A DNA stretch of 64,000 nt from Ketobacter sp. (GCF_003671495.1 NZ_RCHN01000009.1:1-64000); one strand, 5' to 3'. Shown: positions 37,683 to 47,305, counted from the first letter of the stretch. Notes: generated by a model not told the origin, from the letters alone. Numbers and translations are program-made.

Positions 37683-38916
37683 CGCCCAGCACTATGTATT
37701 TCTGCGAGGTAAGCCCCTCCAGGCCCACCGGGCCGCGGGCATGAATCTTATCCGTGGAAATGCCGATTTCCGCACCCAATCCGTATTCGAAGCCGTCGGC
37801 GAAACGGGTGGAGGCGTTCACCATCACCGAGCTGGAATCCACTTCCGTCAGGAAGCGGCGGGACAGGGTGTAGTTCTCGGTAACAATGCTTTCTGTGTGC
37901 TGGGAGCTGTAGGTGTTGATGTGTTCGATGGCCTGGTCGATGTCATCCACCACCCGAATGGCAAGAATGGGCGCCAGGTATTCGGTGCTCCAGTCGGCCT
38001 CCGTCGCGGCTACGCAATCGATGATGCGGCGGGTTTTATCGCAGCCCCGCAGTTCCACACCCTTTTCACCATAGAGCTCCGCCAGTTTGGGCAGGATCAG
38101 GTCGGCCACGGTATCGTGCACCAGCAGGGTTTCCATGGCGTTGCAGACGCCATAGCGGTGGGTTTTCGCGTTGACGGCGATGTTGATGGCTTTTTCCGGA
38201 TCGGCTTCGGCATCGATGTAAACGTGGCAGATGCCGTCCAAATGTTTGATCACCGGCACCCGGGCGTCGTTGCTGATGCGCTCGATCAGCCCTTTGCCGC
38301 CACGGGGCACGATCACGTCCACGTACTGGGGCATGGTGATCAGTTCCCCCACGGCAGCGCGGTCGGTGGTTTCCACGATCTGCACAGCCGTTTGCGGTAA
38401 ACCGGCCTGCTCCAGCCCGTCGGCGATGCAGCGGGCGATGGCCTGGTTGCTGTTGATGGCCTCGGAACCACCCCGCAGAATAGTGGCATTGCCGGCCTTC
38501 AGGCACAGGCTGGCGGCCTCCACGGTGACATTGGGGCGGGATTCGTAAATGATGCCGATGACCCCCAGGGGGACCCGCATTTTGCCCACCTGGATGCCGC
38601 TGGGGCGGTAATTCATGTCGGTGATGGCGCCCACCGGGTCGGGCAGGGCAGCCACCTGATGCAGGCCTTCAATCATGGTGTCGATGCGGGCTGGGGTCAG
38701 CTCCAGCCGATCCAGCATGGCGGGCTCCAGGCCATGGCTGCGGCCGTTGTCCAGGTCGATCTGATTGGCGGCCGTTAACGCCGCCCGATTGGCCTCAATG
38801 GCGTCGGCAATGGCGAGCAGCGCAGCGTTCTTCGCCCCAGTGTGGGCTTTCGCCATCGCACGGGACGCGGCGCGGGCCTGTTGACCCACCTGGGCCATGT
38901 AGGCTGTTACATCCAT
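37663..38916 (-). CDS. proA: Gamma-glutamyl phosphate reductase
   Basis: 417 residues, the same length as E. coli ProA. It reduces gamma-glutamyl phosphate to glutamate semialdehyde with NADPH, the second step of proline synthesis. [16 protein letters not shown], the [10 protein letters not shown] cofactor region and the catalytic cysteine of [12 protein letters not shown] are present. It is the first gene of the long minus-strand chain that runs through lipA; a 121-base gap upstream should hold its promoter. Confidence 0.98.
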   Translation of the reverse strand: MDVTAYMAQVGQQARAASRAMAKAHTGAKNAALLAIADAIEANRAALTAANQIDLDNGRSHGLEPAMLDRLELTPARIDTMIEGLHQVAALPDPVGAITDMNYRPSGIQVGKMRVPLGVIGIIYESRPNVTVEAASLCLKAGNATILRGGSEAINSNQAIARCIADGLEQAGLPQTAVQIVETTDRAAVGELITMPQYVDVIVPRGGKGLIERISNDARVPVIKHLDGICHVYIDAEADPEKAINIAVNAKTHRYGVCNAMETLLVHDTVADLILPKLAELYGEKGVELRGCDKTRRIIDCVAATEADWSTEYLAPILAIRVVDDIDQAIEHINTYSSQHTESIVTENYTLSRRFLTEVDSSSVMVNASTRFADGFEYGLGAEIGISTDKIHARGPVGLEGLTSQKYIVLGDGHIRN

Positions 38917-39037
38917 CTAATGGTAACCTTGTTTACGAAATGCAGGTGTCAAAGGCGGGATTATACCGCTAAAGCACGGGCACTGCTATGCGGTGCCTTG
39001 CTCGGTGAGCCCGGGGGTTTGCGGCTGGGATGGGGGT

Positions 39038-40513
39038 TTAGCTGGCCAGGGCGCAGCGCTGACTGATGCGCTCCAGCTCCCCGGACCGGCCCAGTTTCAG
39101 AAACTCGGCCACCAGAAAGGGGTCCAGGTGATGGCCCGACAGGTTGGTGAGCTCCTGAAATGCCTGCTCCAGCGGCCAGGCTTCCTTGTAGGGCCGGCGA
39201 CTGGTGAGCGCATCGTAGATGTCCACAATGGCAACGATGCGGGCGCTTAAGGGAATCTGCTTGCCTTCGATGCCATAGGGGTAGCCGCTGCCGTCAAAAC
39301 GCTCGTGGTGCGCCACCGCAATATCCGCGGCGTGTTTGTAGAACGGGCGTTGCCCCAACAACTCCTTGCCCTGGATGGGGTGGGTGCGCATGATCTCCCA
39401 CTCTTCGTCGTTGAGGGGGCCGGGTTTGCGCAGAATCGCGTCCGGAATGCCCAGTTTGCCCACATCATGCATCATGCTGGAGTAACCGTACTCGCGGGCG
39501 GTCCGGGTGTCGATGCCCAAGTGCAGGGAGAAGGTCTCCACATAGTCTCTGACCCGGGCGATATGATGGGCGGTATCCACGTCTTTCAGGTCGCAGGCGG
39601 TGGCCAGTTTGTAAATGGTCTCCACATTGGCCTCGTAGATTTCCCGGGTGCGTTCTGCGATTTTTTCCTCCAGCAGTGCGCTCAGCTCGATCAGCTCCTG
39701 ATTCAGATGAAACTGCTCCTGCACCAGCACCCGGTTACGCAGGTGGGCCTGCACCCGGCTGCGCAGCTCCATCTCCCGGAACGGCTTCTGGATAAAGTCA
39801 CTGACCCCCAGGCTCAGCAGGTCATAGAGCACCGACTTTTCCTGTTCCGTGGTGATGACGATGATCGGCGTCTGGTCGTATTCGTGATGGGAGCGGATCA
39901 GGTTGCACAGCTCCTTGCCGTCCATCACGGGCATGAACAGGTCGGTGATCACCAGATCGAATTCCTGGCTGCCTTTCAGCTTCTGCCAGGCGCTGCGCCC
40001 GTTATCACAGAGGGTGACATGGCAGTTGAGTTCACCCAGCACGGCGGAGTAAAACTGCTGCAATGATGGACTGTCTTCAGCGATGAGTACCTGGTACTGA
40101 TATTCATTCATACGATTGGTCAGGGAGTAACGTTGGCTTTCGTTGAGCACGCAGAGAATGCGTTCCCGGGTGAAAAAAGGTGAGCTGATACGCTGGATCA
40201 GGTCGATCGCCCCGGCGGCTGTGGCGCGCTGGCGCTGCTCCAGATTGGGGGCATCCGCCAGCATCAATACCGGGATCATCAGGGTTTGCCGGTTTTGCTT
40301 GAGCTGTTGGCAGAGCTGGTAACCGTTGTGGTTGAATTCGGTGTGCAGCAGAATCAGGTCGGGGTGCAGGTTGAGGGCCAGGGCGCGGGCTTTGCCGGGA
40401 TCGTTGCAGCCGACGACTCTTATGGGCTCACCGGCCAGAATGTGGCTGAATATGCCCTGCAGTTCGCTGTCCCTGTCGTAGAGGAGAATGGTTTTGTCCA
40501 TAAGCCGATCCAT
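39038..40513 (-). CDS. Response regulator: pseudo-receiver, receiver and HD-GYP phosphodiesterase
   Basis: 491 residues. The first receiver-like domain (about 5-125) lacks the acceptor aspartate: the expected LILLD reads LILLHTEFN, and the conserved Lys is Arg (LIQRIS), so it cannot be phosphorylated in the usual way. The second receiver (about 140-255) is complete, with LVITDLFMP as acceptor site and Lys in IQKPF. After a coiled coil comes an intact HD-GYP domain (about 300-480): MMHDVGKLG, HHERFDGSGYPYG and DIYDALTSRRPYK. It should degrade c-di-GMP under phosphorylation control. No adjacent kinase gene. Confidence 0.93.
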   Translation of the reverse strand: MDRLMDKTILLYDRDSELQGIFSHILAGEPIRVVGCNDPGKARALALNLHPDLILLHTEFNHNGYQLCQQLKQNRQTLMIPVLMLADAPNLEQRQRATAAGAIDLIQRISSPFFTRERILCVLNESQRYSLTNRMNEYQYQVLIAEDSPSLQQFYSAVLGELNCHVTLCDNGRSAWQKLKGSQEFDLVITDLFMPVMDGKELCNLIRSHHEYDQTPIIVITTEQEKSVLYDLLSLGVSDFIQKPFREMELRSRVQAHLRNRVLVQEQFHLNQELIELSALLEEKIAERTREIYEANVETIYKLATACDLKDVDTAHHIARVRDYVETFSLHLGIDTRTAREYGYSSMMHDVGKLGIPDAILRKPGPLNDEEWEIMRTHPIQGKELLGQRPFYKHAADIAVAHHERFDGSGYPYGIEGKQIPLSARIVAIVDIYDALTSRRPYKEAWPLEQAFQELTNLSGHHLDPFLVAEFLKLGRSGELERISQRCALAS

Positions 40514-40633
40514 TGCGCACCCAACTGCCGCGTCCTGCGGCAGTTATTCCATTTAATGAATCAGTGTATGTCGTCGGTACTGAACTGTCAGCTTGGTGAG
40601 CGCTAAAACCCTTGTGTTATAGGGTATCGGTAT

Positions 40634-41776
40634 TTAAAACCACGCTGATATGAAGAATCGGACTACATCTGCATCAAAGTTGTACAGCGGCTCCGTGCCG
40701 GGGGGAAGGTCATCCCGGCGCGCGTCGTGGAAGTTCTCGTAGTCCAGGCTCAGAATGTCCCAGGCCAGGGTCACTGAGGCTTTCTCCAGCCAGTCATGGC
40801 TCCAGCCAGTGTCGATCTCATAGCTGACTTTAAAGCCGATGGTGTTGTTGGTGAAGGTGCTGAGCTCCTTGTCCCGCCCCATGTAATTCTGGAAGTCGGC
40901 GCTGGGGAAGAGGTCGGAATAGAAATCCGCATCACTCTGGGAGTAATAGCGATAGTGCACATCGAAGATCCAATGCTCGCCCCAAGGATGGGTGTAGCTC
41001 AGGTCCATGTTGTAGGCATTGATGCCCCAGGTATCGTTAAAGCGTCGATATTCGAAGCCGAACGCTGCCCGGTAGGGCATAAAGTAGCGACCGCGCACCG
41101 CAAAGGCGTGACTGGTGCGGGTTTCCGGGTATTTCTCTGTCAGCCAGCCCACCGAGCCATTGTTCATAAACCGGTAGGAACGGTAGGGGTTGTTGAGATA
41201 GCCTTCGTCGGTGATGACGTGATAGATGAAGTTCATCAGCAGGTTTTTGGTCATCACCTGGGTCCAGCTGAACTGATAGGACTGGGTGGTTTTGTCCTCT
41301 TCGAACAAGGGGTCGGTGCTTTTCTTTACCGTGTCATTGCCCAGGGCAAAGCTCAGGCTCAGGGTGCTCAGATCCCCGAAAAAGTCCTGGCTGATGCCGA
41401 GGGAATAGGTATCCGCCTCGTAATCGTTTTCGGTACTGTTGGAGTAGCCCAGGCTGATGATGGTTTTATTCAGCAGGTAGTCGGCGCCCACGTCATACTG
41501 GGTGCGCTCCTCGGCGTATTCACTGGCCAGCACCTCCACGTCGATGGACGCCCCGGAAATTTCGTCCACATAATACTGGGCACTGACGGAGACATCGTCG
41601 GTGACGCTCTTGCGCACCAGCACCGCCGGGCCGTCGATTTTGACGCCGCCACCATCGTAGCTGTGGTACATCACATCGGCACGGTCCTCAGGCAGCACCG
41701 CTGCCCGGGCCGGGGTGAGCGCGCTCAGTAACAGGCTGATGCAGACCAGCAGGCCCAGGGGTTTAGTTACAGCCAC
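40634..41776 (-). CDS. DUF3570-type outer-membrane beta-barrel protein
   Basis: 380 residues from the GTG at 41776. I chose it because GGAGG lies five bases upstream and it gives the clean signal MAVTKPLGLLVCISLLLSAL ending at ARA. The body alternates polar and aromatic residues in beta strands and ends in the phenylalanine typical of outer-membrane barrels (FFISAWF). The family is DUF3570; function unknown. Its ribosome site lies inside the glycine codons of the upstream lipoprotein gene, with a 14-base overlap, so the two are translationally coupled. Confidence 0.82.
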   Translation of the reverse strand: MAVTKPLGLLVCISLLLSALTPARAAVLPEDRADVMYHSYDGGGVKIDGPAVLVRKSVTDDVSVSAQYYVDEISGASIDVEVLASEYAEERTQYDVGADYLLNKTIISLGYSNSTENDYEADTYSLGISQDFFGDLSTLSLSFALGNDTVKKSTDPLFEEDKTTQSYQFSWTQVMTKNLLMNFIYHVITDEGYLNNPYRSYRFMNNGSVGWLTEKYPETRTSHAFAVRGRYFMPYRAAFGFEYRRFNDTWGINAYNMDLSYTHPWGEHWIFDVHYRYYSQSDADFYSDLFPSADFQNYMGRDKELSTFTNNTIGFKVSYEIDTGWSHDWLEKASVTLAWDILSLDYENFHDARRDDLPPGTEPLYNFDADVVRFFISAWF

Positions 41777-42026
41777 AACCGCCTCCACCGCCGCCTTCTG
41801 CGCCCCGAGCCGCCTCACGGGCCTGATACACGTGATGCATGTAACCGGCTTCCACCGGGTCCATGCTGAAACTCATGATGGGATCGGCCAGGTTGTTGCG
41901 CTCATAGGGTTTGACCCAGGGCTTGATGGGGCTGCAGCCGGACAGGATCAGCAGCCCCAGCAATGCCAGCAGGGGATACAGGTGGGAATGTTTTATACGA
42001 CGACGTGCAGGCATGGTGTTCAGCAT
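41763..42026 (-). CDS. DUF4266-type small lipoprotein with Gly-rich, Cys-containing C-terminus
   Basis: 87 residues from the ATG at 42026, which overlaps the TlpA stop as TGATG (a GTG one codon earlier is possible). A lipobox LSGC (about residue 31) is followed by WVKPYERNNLADPIMSF and MHHVYQAREAARG, which are characteristic of DUF4266. The C-terminus is a run of six glycines then CGCN. Two cysteines in a flexible glycine tail suggest metal or haem contact, a thiol relay or a modification site. None of these is shown. The position next to a thioredoxin gene makes a redox-active cysteine pair plausible. Confidence 0.82.
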   Translation of the reverse strand: MLNTMPARRRIKHSHLYPLLALLGLLILSGCSPIKPWVKPYERNNLADPIMSFSMDPVEAGYMHHVYQAREAARGAEGGGGGGCGCN

Positions 42027-42544
42027 CACTCGCGAATCAGTTGACGAATCTGTTTCTCGTAATCTTTCTCATAACCGGGCTTGTAGCCGCGATGCAGAAA
42101 CCGCATGTTGCCTTTGCGGTCCACCATCACGGTACTGGGCATGGAGTCAACGGAATACAGTTGGCTCACCTTGTTCTTGGTGTCATAGCCCACCGGGAAG
42201 CTGACGCCGCTTTCTTTGAGCAGGGCCTGGGCATCCTGGGGGTTGGCGTCCACGTTCACGCCATAGACGACGAAGCCCAGTTTTTTGTATTTCTGGAACA
42301 GGTCTTCGATCAACGGCATTTCTTCACGGCAGGGCCCGCACCAGGAGGCCCAGAAGTTGATCATGACCACATTGCCCTGCAGTTGCGACAACTTGAGTTT
42401 TTTCTTGCCCGCCAGGGGCAGGGTGAAGTCCGGTGCGGCGCCACTCAGTGGCTCGGTTTTGGCAAAGCTTGCGGAAGTCACCAACAGACCGGGAATCATC
42501 ATTGCGGCTGCTATCCAGCGGATCAGGTTGCGTCTCGTCATCAT
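42026..42544 (-). CDS. TlpA-like periplasmic thioredoxin (AhpC/TSA-Redoxin type)
   Basis: 172 residues from the ATG at 42544, six bases after a GAGG site; an ATG four codons earlier is in frame. An N-terminal Tat-like or Sec signal (TRRNLIRWIAAAMM) leads into a thioredoxin fold with the active site FWASWCGPCREEMP and the cis-proline in VDSMPSTVMVD. It should reduce or relay disulfides in the periplasm, as TlpA/ResA proteins do for apocytochrome CxxCH pairs. It heads the chain TlpA-DUF4266-DUF3570. Confidence 0.93.
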   Translation of the reverse strand: MMTRRNLIRWIAAAMMIPGLLVTSASFAKTEPLSGAAPDFTLPLAGKKKLKLSQLQGNVVMINFWASWCGPCREEMPLIEDLFQKYKKLGFVVYGVNVDANPQDAQALLKESGVSFPVGYDTKNKVSQLYSVDSMPSTVMVDRKGNMRFLHRGYKPGYEKDYEKQIRQLIRE

Positions 42545-42602
42545 GGTATGCCTCATATGGTATGCCTAATACGGTATAGGGAGCCCCATTGCCTACTGGA
42601 TG

Positions 42603-43265
42603 TCAGAAAAAGTACGTCAGGCTGGCGCTGTACTGCATGTTGTGTGCAGAGCCGTCACTGCCGTCGCTCAATTGTTTTAGTTTGTCGGTCATGATGTCCT
42701 GGAACGTCAGGTGCAGGGCCAGCGAATCGGTGGCCACCACCCTTAATCCCATTCCAATATTGAGGGCGAACTCCTTTTCACCCAGGAAGTCCACTGTGCC
42801 GCCCCCGGCCAGCAAATAGAACGATGAGTTGAAGGCCCAGTCGCTGGTCATGAAGACTTCGCCGGGCAGAATGTTGAAGCCCAGGGAGAGGTTGTAATAA
42901 ATGAAATCCCGATCATCGTCGGTGAACAGGTTGAAGTCGCCGGCAGCGTATTCCGCCGGGGTTTGGTCCACGCTGGTCATGCCGTAGTTGGCTTCAAAGA
43001 ACAGGTCTTCGTTAACGTGCCAGGCGCCGCGGATACCGTACACCTCGTGGGTGCCGAAATGCTCCACGCTCATGAAGCCGATGAACGCCCCCACCTCGAA
43101 ATTCTCATCGTCAATGTCGGCGTCTTTCAGGCCCAGGCGCACCACATTGGGATCGATCACCGGAGGGTCCTCCAGGATGCTTTGCTCCTCTGCGAAGACA
43201 GCCCCGGTGGTGCCCATCGCCAATACCACTGCGCTCAGAAAAAGGCGGATAAACCGATTGTCCAT
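42603..43265 (-). CDS. Outer-membrane beta-barrel protein (small, OmpX/OMP_b-brl-like)
   Basis: 220 residues. Signal peptide ending AVFA, a short acidic linker (ILEDPPVIDPNVVRLGL), then an eight-strand type barrel ending SLTYFF. FEVGAFIGFMSVEHFG and NIGMGLRVV are barrel strands of the TIGR04565-like outer-membrane family. Its start overlaps the end of the SH3-barrel gene by 31 bases. No cargo or ligand is visible. The next gene downstream is the TlpA gene after 58 bases. Confidence 0.82.
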   Translation of the reverse strand: MDNRFIRLFLSAVVLAMGTTGAVFAEEQSILEDPPVIDPNVVRLGLKDADIDDENFEVGAFIGFMSVEHFGTHEVYGIRGAWHVNEDLFFEANYGMTSVDQTPAEYAAGDFNLFTDDDRDFIYYNLSLGFNILPGEVFMTSDWAFNSSFYLLAGGGTVDFLGEKEFALNIGMGLRVVATDSLALHLTFQDIMTDKLKQLSDGSDGSAHNMQYSASLTYFF

Positions 43266-43975
43266 TCGTCACTCTCTTCGTTTTGTTCTTGGTCGGTGAG
43301 TATCACGGTATTGCGATACTCCGCCCGGGCCATCAGTTGCCGGGTCAGGTACACGCGCAGCCCCAGGCCCGCGTGCAGGGTTTGATCGGTACGACTGCTG
43401 AGTTGTACTTCGGTGCTGGCATAGCTGGTCTGCTTGGCACCACCGCCCAGGGTGATGTAGGGGGAATAGCGCCACTGGGGCCAGGGCTGGTGGGTCAGGC
43501 TCAGGTTCAGGAACTGGAAGTCCACGCTGGTGCCGAAGGCTTCCCCCACGGTCACTTCCGCTGACAGGTTGTCGGTGAAATAGTAGCCCAGGTAGGCGTC
43601 GCTGGTGCGGGCCCCGGCGAAGGTGCCCACCTTGAAGCCCACTTCCCAGCGCCGGTGCACAAACTCGCCTTCCCCTACCGTGCTGATCTGGGTGGGTTCG
43701 CCGTCCGGGTCCAGGGTTTTGGCCATGTCATCCTGGTGCGCCCAGCCTTCAAAGCCTTTGCGGGTGCGTACTTTGATCCAGTCGGTGCGTCGCATCATGA
43801 CTTCCACCCAGTCCCCCCGTTCCACAATCTGGGTCTTGGGGTAGCCACGGCCAGGGCCGGTGCGCAGATCCAGATAGGGCTCCGCCACTTTGACGGAAGG
43901 GTATTCTGCCGCCTGTACGTGCCCGGCGCCCGCGCAAAACAGGATTAAAATACTTAATAGAATCCGTACAGTCAT
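43235..43975 (-). CDS. SH3-domain plus outer-membrane beta-barrel protein
   Basis: 246 residues. After the signal peptide (ends VQA) comes a bacterial SH3_3 domain (about 26-90: YLDLRTGPGRGYPKTQIVERG, GFEGWAHQDDM) and then a barrel similar in style to the next gene's product, ending GLSAFF. SH3_3 domains usually bind peptidoglycan or other proteins, so the protein may tie an outer-membrane barrel to the cell wall. Head of the minus-strand chain running to the DUF3570 gene. Confidence 0.83.
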   Translation of the reverse strand: MTVRILLSILILFCAGAGHVQAAEYPSVKVAEPYLDLRTGPGRGYPKTQIVERGDWVEVMMRRTDWIKVRTRKGFEGWAHQDDMAKTLDPDGEPTQISTVGEGEFVHRRWEVGFKVGTFAGARTSDAYLGYYFTDNLSAEVTVGEAFGTSVDFQFLNLSLTHQPWPQWRYSPYITLGGGAKQTSYASTEVQLSSRTDQTLHAGLGLRVYLTRQLMARAEYRNTVILTDQEQNEESDEWTIGLSAFF

Positions 43976-44079
43976 GTTGTGGGTGGGACGCCTTCTTTAT
44001 TGTCGGGAGGTTCTAAGGTCTTGTTTTGTCGCCATTCTATAGCATTGCGGTGGGAGCAGCTACCCACCGCAATGCATTC

Positions 44080-46908
44080 TCAGTTGGCTTCCGGCGCGGC
44101 AAAGAGGTCATTATAGTACTGCCCGCCAATGTCCAGCCACTCGGCGATCAGCCGCAATTCCGCCGGGGTCAGAAAGTCCTCATGACTGGCTCCCGGGGCG
44201 AACAGGTTAAAGAACCGGCTGCTGGCGAAGGCGCCGTTGGCGGAGACGTAGGGGCCTTCGGTGGCGGGACACTGAACGGGAACGTCCACAATTTCAGTGA
44301 TCGGATTGCCATCGTCGTCAAAGGTGGGGTTACCGTCGCCATCCAGCACCGGTTGCTCCACTTGTTCGGTGCAGACAATATCCTGCAGCGAGTTTTCGTC
44401 GTTAATTTCCTGGGTAATATCCGCAAAAAACAGCTCCTCATAGGAGCGCATGCGGATGCCGGTGTCCACTTCGCTGGTCAGTTCCAGCTGGCCGGCCGGC
44501 ACTTGTGGGGCTGCCATGGCATCCACACGGCTGTGACAGGTGGTGCACTCGGTGGGGGTGGCGGTCATGCCGTCGCCCCCCAGGCTGGCTGGTATGGTGA
44601 GGGTGCGGGTGAACTCCCACAGGGGCTGGATGTGGTTGGGGTAGTTGATGCGGATGCGGCAGCGGTAGTTCCAGTTGGCGCAATGATTATTGGTGGGCAG
44701 ATTGTAGCCACCGGCCACGTAGGTGGGCAGGTTGCTGTACCAGGGGGCGGCCGCCAACCGGTCCACGCTGCTGCTTTCCAGCTCCATATCGGTTTCCGTG
44801 AGCGGGGTGCCGGGGTCGTCATCGCTGAGCCAGGTAAAGGTGAAGCGCGGATCCTGGTTCAGTTTGATGATGTCCTGGGCGGAGGAGTTCATCTGGTTTT
44901 CCACGTAATAGAATTTTGCCTCCGCCATGGTGGCGTTCAGGATCTCGCCGCTCACCGTGTAAGAGTAGGGTGACAATACCTCAGTGGTGGCGCCGGGGTA
45001 GGTACTGCCGTTGGTTGCACCCGGGTTGGTGGTGTCCGGCTGGGCATAGAAGCGGCCGTGGGGTTCGGTGCTGTTGCGGGTATGGCAACCTTTACACTCC
45101 AGGATCTCACCGGGGCGTACACTGAGCCAGTTCTGATGACGGGCGGTGAGGCGCTTGCCGTCGGCGTCGGTGATGCTCACCATCAGTGGCACGTTGGCAG
45201 GCACCCGCACCTTCACTGAACCATCGGGCTCAATGGGGGCGTAGCCGAGAATTTCCTTCATGCGCTGGGCGCCGGCCCGGCCGAAGGCGGCACCGTCCGG
45301 CTGGCGGATGTCCCGGTCCGGTTCCGGTACGCCTTTGACAATGCGCAGGAAGCGGGCGGGGCGACTGTCCGCGTCGGTGGTGGTCGGGTTGGCAACGTCG
45401 GCATAGGTGCCGCTCATGTCGGTGCCGGCAAAGCTCAGCAGGCCATCGGTTTCATAAATGTTGCGGATGTGGATCACCCCTTCCTGGCCCGCGCACATCT
45501 CGGTCTGGGTGGTGGCACCCAGCTTGAAATTGGCGCTCAGGCAGTTGTTGCTTTCAAACGGCTGTTCATCAAAGAAGGTGAGCGGTGCGGTGCGATCATA
45601 GCCCAGGGCCACGTCGGTGATCACTACACCGGAGCGGCCGGGAATGATGGGGGTTTGGGTGTCTTCGGAATAGTCCAGCATCCAGATGCCGTAGGCGGGC
45701 TCTGCCGGTCGGGCGCCACTGGCGTTCATGGTGTCGCTGTTGCAGGGCTGGATCAGCTCCCTGTTTTGCACCCGGCACAGGCTCCAGCTGGCCAGGGCCC
45801 GATTGGTGCCGTCCCACAGGGGATGGAAGTCCGCGTAGTAGCCACCGGTGGAATACTGTGCCCCGGTGTTCACGTTGGTGTCGGTGATGCTCTGCTGGGC
45901 AGGGCCACTGCCATTGGTGCGGGCTGTGGGGGTGGTGTTGTCCACGTAGGCGCCGATATCAATCGACATGAAATCACCGCCATAAAAGTCGCTGTCCATG
46001 GGGCGCGCCAGCACAAACAGATCCCCGTCGGGGAGGATGTTGGATTTCACAAACTGCAGATCGGAGCCGCCGCTGCCGGTGTCGTGGCTGTGCATGCCAT
46101 AGATGATCTGGCTGCCGGTGCCATCCGGATTCACCCGGTACAGGTTCATGGCGTTGCGGCCAAAATTGTCCCAGCGCGTGTAGAGGATGCTGCCATCGGG
46201 CAGCACCACCGGATATGCATCGTGACTCATGTTGAAGGTGATCTGGCGGATGTTCTGGCCGCTGGCCGACATCACGTGCAGGTTCAGGGCGCGTTCGTTG
46301 CGATCCTCTTCCAGCCCGGAGTAGGCGCCACCGTTGGCGGTTTCCAGGTTGATTTCGCGGGTGGACTTCTGGCGCGTGGAGGCGAACACAATGTCCCCGG
46401 AAGGCAAATAGCGTGGGGTGATTTCGTGGTTGAACTTGGAGCTGTCATCGGTGGCGATAACTTTGCGCATGGAGTCCTCTTCGATGTCGTACTCGAACAG
46501 GTCCCAGGTGTATTGAACATTGTCGTCCGGCTCAGGGTCTTCCGCCCGCGCAGCGAAGATCACAAAGCGGCCATCAAAGGAGACATCCAGGTCACGGAAA
46601 TCGCAGTTGCCGGAACAGGCGCGCTGCCCCAGGTTAACCTCTTTTGCATTGCGGTCGGCACGGGCTTTCATGATGAGGCGGCCACCCCCCACAAATTCCA
46701 ATGGGTCGGTCAGGCTGGTGGTGTCTTCGGAAATCTGGCGTTCGATGTAGAACAGCGGAGTGCCCTCGGACAAAGGATCCTGGTCCCCCGGGTTGGTGCC
46801 GCCCGGCAGTTTGTCATCGCTGCCGCATCCGGCCAGCGCAATCCCACCCAGCAGTGCCATCAGCAGGGACCTGACCAGGTTTCGTTGAATAAAGTAATCA
46901 CAATTCAT
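44080..46908 (-). CDS. Lipoprotein with TolB-like propeller and two CxxCH haem motifs (hydrazine-synthase alpha-like family)
   Basis: 942 residues from the ATG at 46908; a 25-codon upstream extension has no signal character. Lipobox LAGC (about residue 27) sends it to the periplasmic membrane face. The first ~450 residues show PD40/propeller strands (DGSILYTRWDNFGRNAMNLY). The middle region, with EPDGSVKVRVPANVPL and PGEILECKGCH (about 604), matches the HZS-alpha-type domain, and a second motif, ECTTCH (about 788), follows PNHIQPLWE. The family name comes from anammox bacteria; most members elsewhere have unknown substrates. Probably a two-haem envelope enzyme or electron carrier. It is divergent from the other CxxCH genes. 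Confidence 0.85.
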   Translation of the reverse strand: MNCDYFIQRNLVRSLLMALLGGIALAGCGSDDKLPGGTNPGDQDPLSEGTPLFYIERQISEDTTSLTDPLEFVGGGRLIMKARADRNAKEVNLGQRACSGNCDFRDLDVSFDGRFVIFAARAEDPEPDDNVQYTWDLFEYDIEEDSMRKVIATDDSSKFNHEITPRYLPSGDIVFASTRQKSTREINLETANGGAYSGLEEDRNERALNLHVMSASGQNIRQITFNMSHDAYPVVLPDGSILYTRWDNFGRNAMNLYRVNPDGTGSQIIYGMHSHDTGSGGSDLQFVKSNILPDGDLFVLARPMDSDFYGGDFMSIDIGAYVDNTTPTARTNGSGPAQQSITDTNVNTGAQYSTGGYYADFHPLWDGTNRALASWSLCRVQNRELIQPCNSDTMNASGARPAEPAYGIWMLDYSEDTQTPIIPGRSGVVITDVALGYDRTAPLTFFDEQPFESNNCLSANFKLGATTQTEMCAGQEGVIHIRNIYETDGLLSFAGTDMSGTYADVANPTTTDADSRPARFLRIVKGVPEPDRDIRQPDGAAFGRAGAQRMKEILGYAPIEPDGSVKVRVPANVPLMVSITDADGKRLTARHQNWLSVRPGEILECKGCHTRNSTEPHGRFYAQPDTTNPGATNGSTYPGATTEVLSPYSYTVSGEILNATMAEAKFYYVENQMNSSAQDIIKLNQDPRFTFTWLSDDDPGTPLTETDMELESSSVDRLAAAPWYSNLPTYVAGGYNLPTNNHCANWNYRCRIRINYPNHIQPLWEFTRTLTIPASLGGDGMTATPTECTTCHSRVDAMAAPQVPAGQLELTSEVDTGIRMRSYEELFFADITQEINDENSLQDIVCTEQVEQPVLDGDGNPTFDDDGNPITEIVDVPVQCPATEGPYVSANGAFASSRFFNLFAPGASHEDFLTPAELRLIAEWLDIGGQYYNDLFAAPEAN

Positions 46909-47305
46909 TTTTTTATTCCAAAGTGAGTGGTGCCGCTGCGCTGTGCGCCGGTCATCACGCCGGTGTCTTCTCTTAGTATGCAAAGTTTTGCACGTTCCAA
47001 GGTGCTCTAAATTTGGACTGATTCACAATGTGGTTATTCCGCTGCTCACGAATTGTCAGTTTGCGATACCGGTCACGCATTATCCGCCTGTGTGCTGTTT
47101 AAACTGAGTCTGTAGCATCCGAAAATCTGCGTCGCTCTAAGTAAATATGGTTGAAGGCAACACGGTCAACAACAACACTAAGCCGTCAAAACGGCCCGTT
47201 TGTCTAATAATCAGCCAGTACTACAATTACAATGCTTAGCTTGATGGATATGGTCTGTAGGCGCTGTCGCAGTTTGGATTAGCCAGGAATGATAGGTGTA
47301 GAACC
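46909..47305. other. Divergent control region between the two cytochrome transcripts
   Basis: 397 bases without a gene. It must contain both promoters. I see a small perfect hairpin (GCCGT 47182-47186, ACGGC 47191-47195) but no promoter that I would trust. The minus-strand side includes an A-rich ribosome-site region just before 46908. Confidence 0.5.

Noticed and set aside
38979-38997. Hairpin GGCAC/GTGCC between proA and the HD-GYP regulator gene
   Set aside because: Only five pairs with a long loop and no T tail.
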